From Nitrospiraceae bacterium (lineage in GTDB: Bacteria; Nitrospirota; Nitrospiria; Nitrospirales; Nitrospiraceae), in contig JAICXS010000044.1 of assembly GCA_025934615.1 (NCBI GenBank), positions 1 through 9,684 of the forward strand: a stretch of DNA of 9,684 nucleotides, given 5' to 3'. The position numbers and the translations under genes were made by a program. This document shows, in pieces, positions 6,191 through 9,684 of this stretch. The notes under the pieces were generated by a model that ran no database searches, was not told the origin of the DNA, and saw only the letters and a list, made by a program, of their open reading frames with translations. Within the stretch, counting starts at the first letter, position 1, and every line of letters starts with the position of its first letter.

Positions 6191-7504
6191 ATGTTTTCTC
6201 AATTCTTTGAGACGCCCGCGAAGCAGGGCTATACCTCAATTGCATTCGATTCTCTACGGTTGGGCATGCAAATCTGGATTGATTTGCCCTGGTATAAGCA
6301 TCCGTTTCCGAAGAATCGGTTTAAGCTGTCCACCCAAAAGCAATTGCAAACCATTCGCAGCCTCAAGTTGGGCTGTTTGTTCTATCACCCTACACTTTCA
6401 GATCCTGAATCGGCCACTGTGCCGACCGACACGCCGGCCCCCGAGCTTACGGGGCTTCACGCTTTGATTGAGGACCAGGAGACCATTTCAGAACCCGCTG
6501 AACGCACGCCATCAATAACCCCCCGCCTTGCGCTACAGCAAGCCAATACGATGTACAGTCAAACTCTTCGCCGGAGCCGAGAAGCGCTCAAACAGATTGC
6601 AGACGGCAAAGCCGTCGGAGCGATTGGAGCCAAGGCCATCGTCTCGCAGTTTACCCAGCAACTCCTGCAACCCGACGCCTCCCTCGGAGTCGCGGACGTG
6701 ATTCATCTGAATGGGATGGATCAGGCACAGGCGGTTCATGGCTTGAACACCTGCCTGCTCGCCCTCCTTGTCGGACGTGATCTGGAGTTATCGGCAAACG
6801 ACTTAACCCTACTAGGCTTGGCCGGCCTCATGCATGATGTGGGGGAACAGCGCCTCCAGTCATCGATCCGATTCAAGCGAGAGCCTCTTACCCGAGCGGA
6901 ACTGAAAGCGTTTCAGCGCCACCCTGTCTACAGCAAGGATCTCATTCTTGAGCTGCCAAGCGTCCCGCCGGAAATCGCCGGCATCGTTGAACAGCACCAT
7001 GAGCACCTTGACGGGAACGGCTATCCACACGGTCTCTCCGCCGCGCAAATTCATCCGCTCGCGCAAATCCTCGGAGTCGTGGATGAATACCAGGACCTCG
7101 TCAGTCCTCAGTTTACGCAGGACCGGTTGCAGCCGAATCAGGCACTGTCTGAGCTCTATGTGAAACGACAGGCGTCCCTGTCGATCAAAGTGATTACCGC
7201 CTTGGTGAGAGTTCTTAGTGTATACCCCCCCGGCACACTGGTGGAACTGTCCGATAGTTCAATCGGAGTCGTCGCCAACGTAAACCCAGCCGATCGGCTG
7301 CGCCCGATCATCGTGGTCTATGAATCGACCGAGCAGAACATCGAGACCCGTATCGTGGACTTGGGCGAGCAATCAGAGCTGACCATCCTGCGCATGGTGC
7401 AGATGAGTGAAGTGGCGCCTGCCTACCTAAATCGCATCACGCCGACAGAGGTGCTGAAATTTATGCTCCTCGCCGATGTACAGCCACAAGGGCAGAAAGT
7501 CTAA
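6191..7504 (+). CDS. HD-GYP domain protein with N-terminal DUF3391
   Basis: A 437-residue cytoplasmic protein. Residues about 13-70 fit DUF3391 (FDSLRLGMQIWIDLPW...HPFPKNRF), the usual N-terminal partner of HD-GYP domains. A variable linker (about 70-170) follows. The HD-GYP core spans about 175-305: H183, H215-D216, H244, H269-H270-E271, DGNGYP (274-279) and D298, so the metal ligands and the GYP motif are present. In HDxGK the lysine is E219. A C-terminal beta-rich extension (about 345-415) is common in this subfamily. HD-GYP proteins hydrolyse c-di-GMP to pGpG or GMP; activity here is likely but the lysine change leaves doubt. The ATG at 6191 places DUF3391 correctly; a GTG at 6125 has no ribosome site. 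No Shine-Dalgarno is visible at 6191 either. Confidence 0.92.
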   Translation: MFSQFFETPAKQGYTSIAFDSLRLGMQIWIDLPWYKHPFPKNRFKLSTQKQLQTIRSLKLGCLFYHPTLSDPESATVPTDTPAPELTGLHALIEDQETISEPAERTPSITPRLALQQANTMYSQTLRRSREALKQIADGKAVGAIGAKAIVSQFTQQLLQPDASLGVADVIHLNGMDQAQAVHGLNTCLLALLVGRDLELSANDLTLLGLAGLMHDVGEQRLQSSIRFKREPLTRAELKAFQRHPVYSKDLILELPSVPPEIAGIVEQHHEHLDGNGYPHGLSAAQIHPLAQILGVVDEYQDLVSPQFTQDRLQPNQALSELYVKRQASLSIKVITALVRVLSVYPPGTLVELSDSSIGVVANVNPADRLRPIIVVYESTEQNIETRIVDLGEQSELTILRMVQMSEVAPAYLNRITPTEVLKFMLLADVQPQGQKV

Positions 7505-7721
7505 GGGCGGATACTCCCTTCGGCGTCAAGTCCTGAGAGCTGACTCGAGTCCCCTGCCACTCATTGGAACCCGAATTGGCCGCACCGGCAGGACAGTTTA
7601 ACTCACTCATCTGTAGGGTCGATGGTGAGTCGAAGCGCTTTATCAGTCCGTGGTCTTGCTTTGGTTGATCCATCAATGGATTTTGAGCTCGAATTGGAAG
7701 AATCTGGACGAGGCAACACCG

Positions 7722-7921
7722 ATGAAGTTTCCCTATATCTTTCCGACTGAAGATCAAACAGACATCGACGAGGGCGCATTCACCGATACAGCAATCGGTC
7801 GTGTAGAGTACCCTGTGACACAAGGAACCCTGACCGGAGAGTGAAGGTCTGACCGGCTAGGCTGCTCGCACCTGTGAGGAGAATGCCTTGACTTGATGCT
7901 TTGTTACTTGTTGAACAGATT
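7722..7921 (+). pseudogene. Remnant of a small NfeD-like (OB-fold) protein
   Basis: From the ATG at 7722 (GAGG about 8 bases upstream) the frame reads MKFPYIFPTEDQ and later GRVEYPVTQGTLTGE before TGA at 7842. An 8-base direct repeat CTGACCGG occurs at 7830-7837 and 7849-7856. Removing one 19-base unit joins QGTLTG to a TAG codon and AARTCEENALT; with TAG read as a mutated tryptophan codon this looks like the G-x-W-x-AR motif of NfeD-like OB folds. A further frame change leads to LDALLLVEQI, similar to the closing strand of such domains. The protein is therefore probably a decayed gene. Reading it instead as an intact 40-residue peptide is possible. The family name is a judgement from motif shape only. 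Confidence 0.4.
7830..7856 (+). repeat. 8-base direct repeat flanking a 19-base slip
   Basis: CTGACCGG at 7830-7837 and again at 7849-7856. The 19-base period is not a multiple of three, so its gain shifts the frame of the remnant. This fits a replication-slippage insertion. Confidence 0.5.
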
Positions 7922-8095
7922 TCGTACCAGTTAGCGTTCAGAGAAATGGGATGGGGAAAAACGACAGTTCGTTGGCCCAACGGACACGATGCACGGAAAC
8001 ATAAGGGCTTTTGATCGGAATCGAAGTTGCGCTTCGCTCTCGACTATTCCTTTACCACGATCGCCATTGCAAAATTCATGGCTGTGGTCCGCTTT

Positions 8096-8218
8096 CTACT
8101 TGCCTTCCTGTTCGAGGAGCCTCACCGTTCCTCTACCATATCGTGCTATCCACAATGTGCCCAAGCCGGTTGCCAAGAGGAGGATTGTGGATGGCTCAGG
8201 AACCGCCGGTGCTGTCAG
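8096..8218 (-). pseudogene. Cut-off PEP-CTERM sorting signal of the upstream CDS
   Basis: In the same frame as the choice-of-anchor gene, directly after its TAA (8221-8219), 40 further codons run to TAG at 8096. They encode APAVPEPSTILLL, a hydrophobic segment to about LWIA, and an arginine-containing tail (RYGRGTVRLL). VPEP followed by a transmembrane helix and basic residues is the classic PEP-CTERM tripartite signal recognised by exosortase. Only the TAA separates it from the secreted domain. Known: such proteins are sorted to the surface in exopolysaccharide producers. Inferred: the gene has a recent nonsense mutation, or the stop is read through. Confidence 0.8.
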
Positions 8219-8842
8219 TTAGCTAACCGTCGGGTTTGTAAAGCCGACGTTTGGCCCGGTGACTTCTCCGAATCCGACCAATTGAAAGATCCCCCCAAAG
8301 CCCTGGAAGTCGAGCGGGGTAAATCGTCCGATTAATTCGACGCTAGTCGTGGCCCCTTCAAAGACACGGAAGCTGCCGAACTGCGGAAAGTTCGTGAAAT
8401 AGACATAGTCCGCGTCGGCCCGCGGGTCCGCGCCAAGATTCGAAGTGGATACAATCGTCATCCCTAATGAGAGCGTCTGTGAGAACGCAGGAAGCGGCGA
8501 GGACGTTTGGATTTTCAAATCGACATTGTTAAGTTCTGTTCCCGCGGCCGTCGAACCATTTTGAAATTGGAGATTTCCCATGACAAACGGAGTTCCCAGT
8601 GGAGTCGAGAACCCACGGCCGCTGAAGGCTAAACTGCTGGGAAATGAGTCGGGGTCTGCGGTGCCCCAATAGATTTGGCTCGTACCGACCCCTGTACAGG
8701 CAGCCGGTGGACATGTGGGGCTAGGATTCACAAATGTTCCCGCGACCGTTCCGCCCCCTATCGTATCTGAGTGCGCCGCATTGGGCAGGATGAACGCGGT
8801 TGAGAAGCCAGCCAAGATCAACGCCAATGAGGTAAGTCGCAT
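8219..8842 (-). CDS. Secreted choice-of-anchor-K-type protein, truncated before its PEP-CTERM
   Basis: A 207-residue protein with a clear signal peptide: MRLTSLALILAGFSTAFIL, with cleavage likely near AAHS-D (residues 23-26). The mature part is beta-rich and low in charge, with TSQIYWGTADPDSFPSSLAFSGRGF and a GNLQFQNGS segment, which resembles the choice-of-anchor K domain found with various C-terminal anchors; I infer this from pattern only. The start has GGGGG (8854-8850) seven bases upstream. The frame ends at VGFTNPTVS-TAA with no anchor, but the PEP-CTERM signal continues in frame after that stop. As it stands the product should be secreted to the periplasm without exosortase processing. 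No exosortase gene is in the window. The stop lies inside the 10-base palindrome GTTAGCTAAC (8218-8227). Confidence 0.75.
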   Translation of the reverse strand: MRLTSLALILAGFSTAFILPNAAHSDTIGGGTVAGTFVNPSPTCPPAACTGVGTSQIYWGTADPDSFPSSLAFSGRGFSTPLGTPFVMGNLQFQNGSTAAGTELNNVDLKIQTSSPLPAFSQTLSLGMTIVSTSNLGADPRADADYVYFTNFPQFGSFRVFEGATTSVELIGRFTPLDFQGFGGIFQLVGFGEVTGPNVGFTNPTVS

Positions 8843-9069
8843 AGTCTTTCCCCCTTGAAGATCATGAGAGCACTGTATCGCAGTAGCCTGCTGCTGGCTG
8901 TCAGCACCAATGGGAATCCGCGTATGGGATCGTAGGCGTGATAGACGAAAACCGGTATTACCGTGACCTCACGAGGTAGTCTTACGGCAGGCCAGTACTT
9001 AGCTGATCGGCCGTCCTACGCTACTTGGACGTCCCGCGTGCTTGAGCAGAATTTGGAAGGCGGCGAACG

Positions 9070-9403
9070 TCAATGCTGCAGGCTCCAGGTGCAAAGCGTC
9101 TTCTTTGGCCATGCGCCAATAGCATGCATCTCATACTGTCTACGCATATCCGGATCGGAGAGGATTTCGTGCGCCTTTGAAACTGCAGCGTGCCGCACTC
9201 GCCTCCTCGATTAAACTCACATTCCACCGCCAATACGCGCCATGAATCCCAAGGTCTGTTTCGGTCCAGGAGACTCCTAGGACCGCATGCGAGTCCTTAT
9301 TCGTCTCCACTGAACGATTGGCAGAAGAGCAATCATTGACAGGCTGAACCAGCGCGCCCGACTTATGATGCCTGCGGTAGAACTCAATGACCACGTAGGA
9401 CAT
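9070..9403 (-). pseudogene. Degenerate, frameshifted J-domain protein
   Basis: From ATG 9403 the frame gives MSYVVIEFYRR and, at residues 38-61, SHAVLGVSWTETDLGIHGAYWRW, the helix I/II pattern of a DnaJ domain (YxVLGV, AYR-like). The frame then reads SLIEEASAA without the HPD loop that is required for stimulating DnaK. At about 9190 one extra base shifts the frame: a reading in the next frame gives AAVSKAHEILSDPDMRRQYE, which is helix III of the J domain, and stops at 9070. Continuing the first frame gives unrelated sequence ending at 9140. The J domain is thus spread over two frames and lacks HPD, so it is most likely a pseudogene. The N-terminal 37 residues are unrecognised. Confidence 0.6.
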
Positions 9404-9482
9404 GGCCTCATTTCTGGGTAGGGCGTCGTGGCAAACGTCGTGCCGTTACACGAGTTTCGCAATCTCTGCTACATTGCTTTAC

Positions 9483-9684
9483 ATGTCTCGCGTTCTCCTT
9501 ATAGATGATGATCAACACTTCTTGATGGCCTTGCCTGCTGTCTTCACGCGATCTCCCTGTGTCATTACCGTTGACACGGCATCCAGTGCTGAGCAAGCCC
9601 TTCGACTCATTCAAGCGAACGAGTACGACACCATTGTCAGCGACTTCAGAATGCCCGGACTCAACGGAATCGAATTCTTGAAAG
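9483..9684 (+). CDS. Response regulator receiver protein, 5' part only
   Basis: The first 67 residues of a receiver domain, cut by the window edge. They show VLLIDDD (acidic D8-D10) and the phospho-acceptor D54 in IVSDFRMPGLNGIEF. Output domain is unknown because the C-terminus is outside. The ATG at 9483 follows no Shine-Dalgarno sequence; an extended -10-like TGCTACATT at 9467-9475 would start transcription at or next to the ATG, so a leaderless message is possible. It is divergent from the J-domain remnant. Confidence 0.85.
   Translation, partial: MSRVLLIDDDQHFLMALPAVFTRSPCVITVDTASSAEQALRLIQANEYDTIVSDFRMPGLNGIEFLK

Noticed and set aside
7503..7520. AAGGG...CCCTT hairpin after the HD-GYP stop as a terminator
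   Set aside because: Only five base pairs, no T-run; too weak to call.
8027..8335. Plus-strand 102-codon frame with a hydrophobic start
   Set aside because: TTG start without a ribosome site; it lies antisense to the PEP-CTERM tail and the choice-of-anchor gene, which explain the sequence better.
1..9684. CRISPR arrays, tRNA or rRNA genes, insertion sequences, phage attachment sites
   Set aside because: No regularly spaced repeats, cloverleaf-type sequence, transposase motif or terminal inverted repeats seen on either strand.

Overview
The window looks like a chromosomal segment of a free-living Gram-negative bacterium with moderate GC content. It encodes chemotaxis and cyclic-di-GMP proteins, secreted proteins, a PEP-CTERM surface-sorting signal, and strong GGAGG-type ribosome binding sites. 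The style resembles Nitrospira and its relatives, but that is an impression from protein flavour; no rRNA or other decisive marker is present.

Layout, left to right. A minus-strand cheV (CheW domain plus receiver) sits behind a near-consensus FliA (sigma-28) promoter. A short plus-strand RRM RNA-binding protein follows and abuts, tail to tail with no gap, a small minus-strand protein of unknown function. Next come minus-strand genes for a small unknown protein and a stand-alone cyclic-nucleotide-binding-like domain. At 3.3-4.9 kb lie a two-gene unit (small zinc-ribbon protein, then a receiver-PilZ protein) and a separate single-domain PilZ protein. A secreted or anchored lysine-rich protein (minus) is divergent from a DUF3391/HD-GYP phosphodiesterase-type protein (plus, 6.2-7.5 kb).

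The right part (7.7-9.4 kb) is a zone of damaged genes. There is a small NfeD-like remnant broken by a 19-base slip between 8-base direct repeats. A choice-of-anchor-K-type secreted protein has its PEP-CTERM sorting signal cut off by one in-frame TAA. A J-domain remnant has lost its HPD loop and is frameshifted. The window ends inside a new receiver-domain gene.

Taken together, the intact genes form a signalling neighbourhood: CheV links to flagellar chemotaxis, two PilZ proteins are likely c-di-GMP readers, and the HD-GYP protein is a likely c-di-GMP hydrolase. No GGDEF cyclase is visible here. The most unusual observations are the nonsense-separated PEP-CTERM tail, the cluster of lesions around it, the sigma-28 promoter on cheV, an inserted loop next to the phosphorylation site of the receiver-PilZ protein, and the HDxGE (not HDxGK) signature in the HD-GYP protein.
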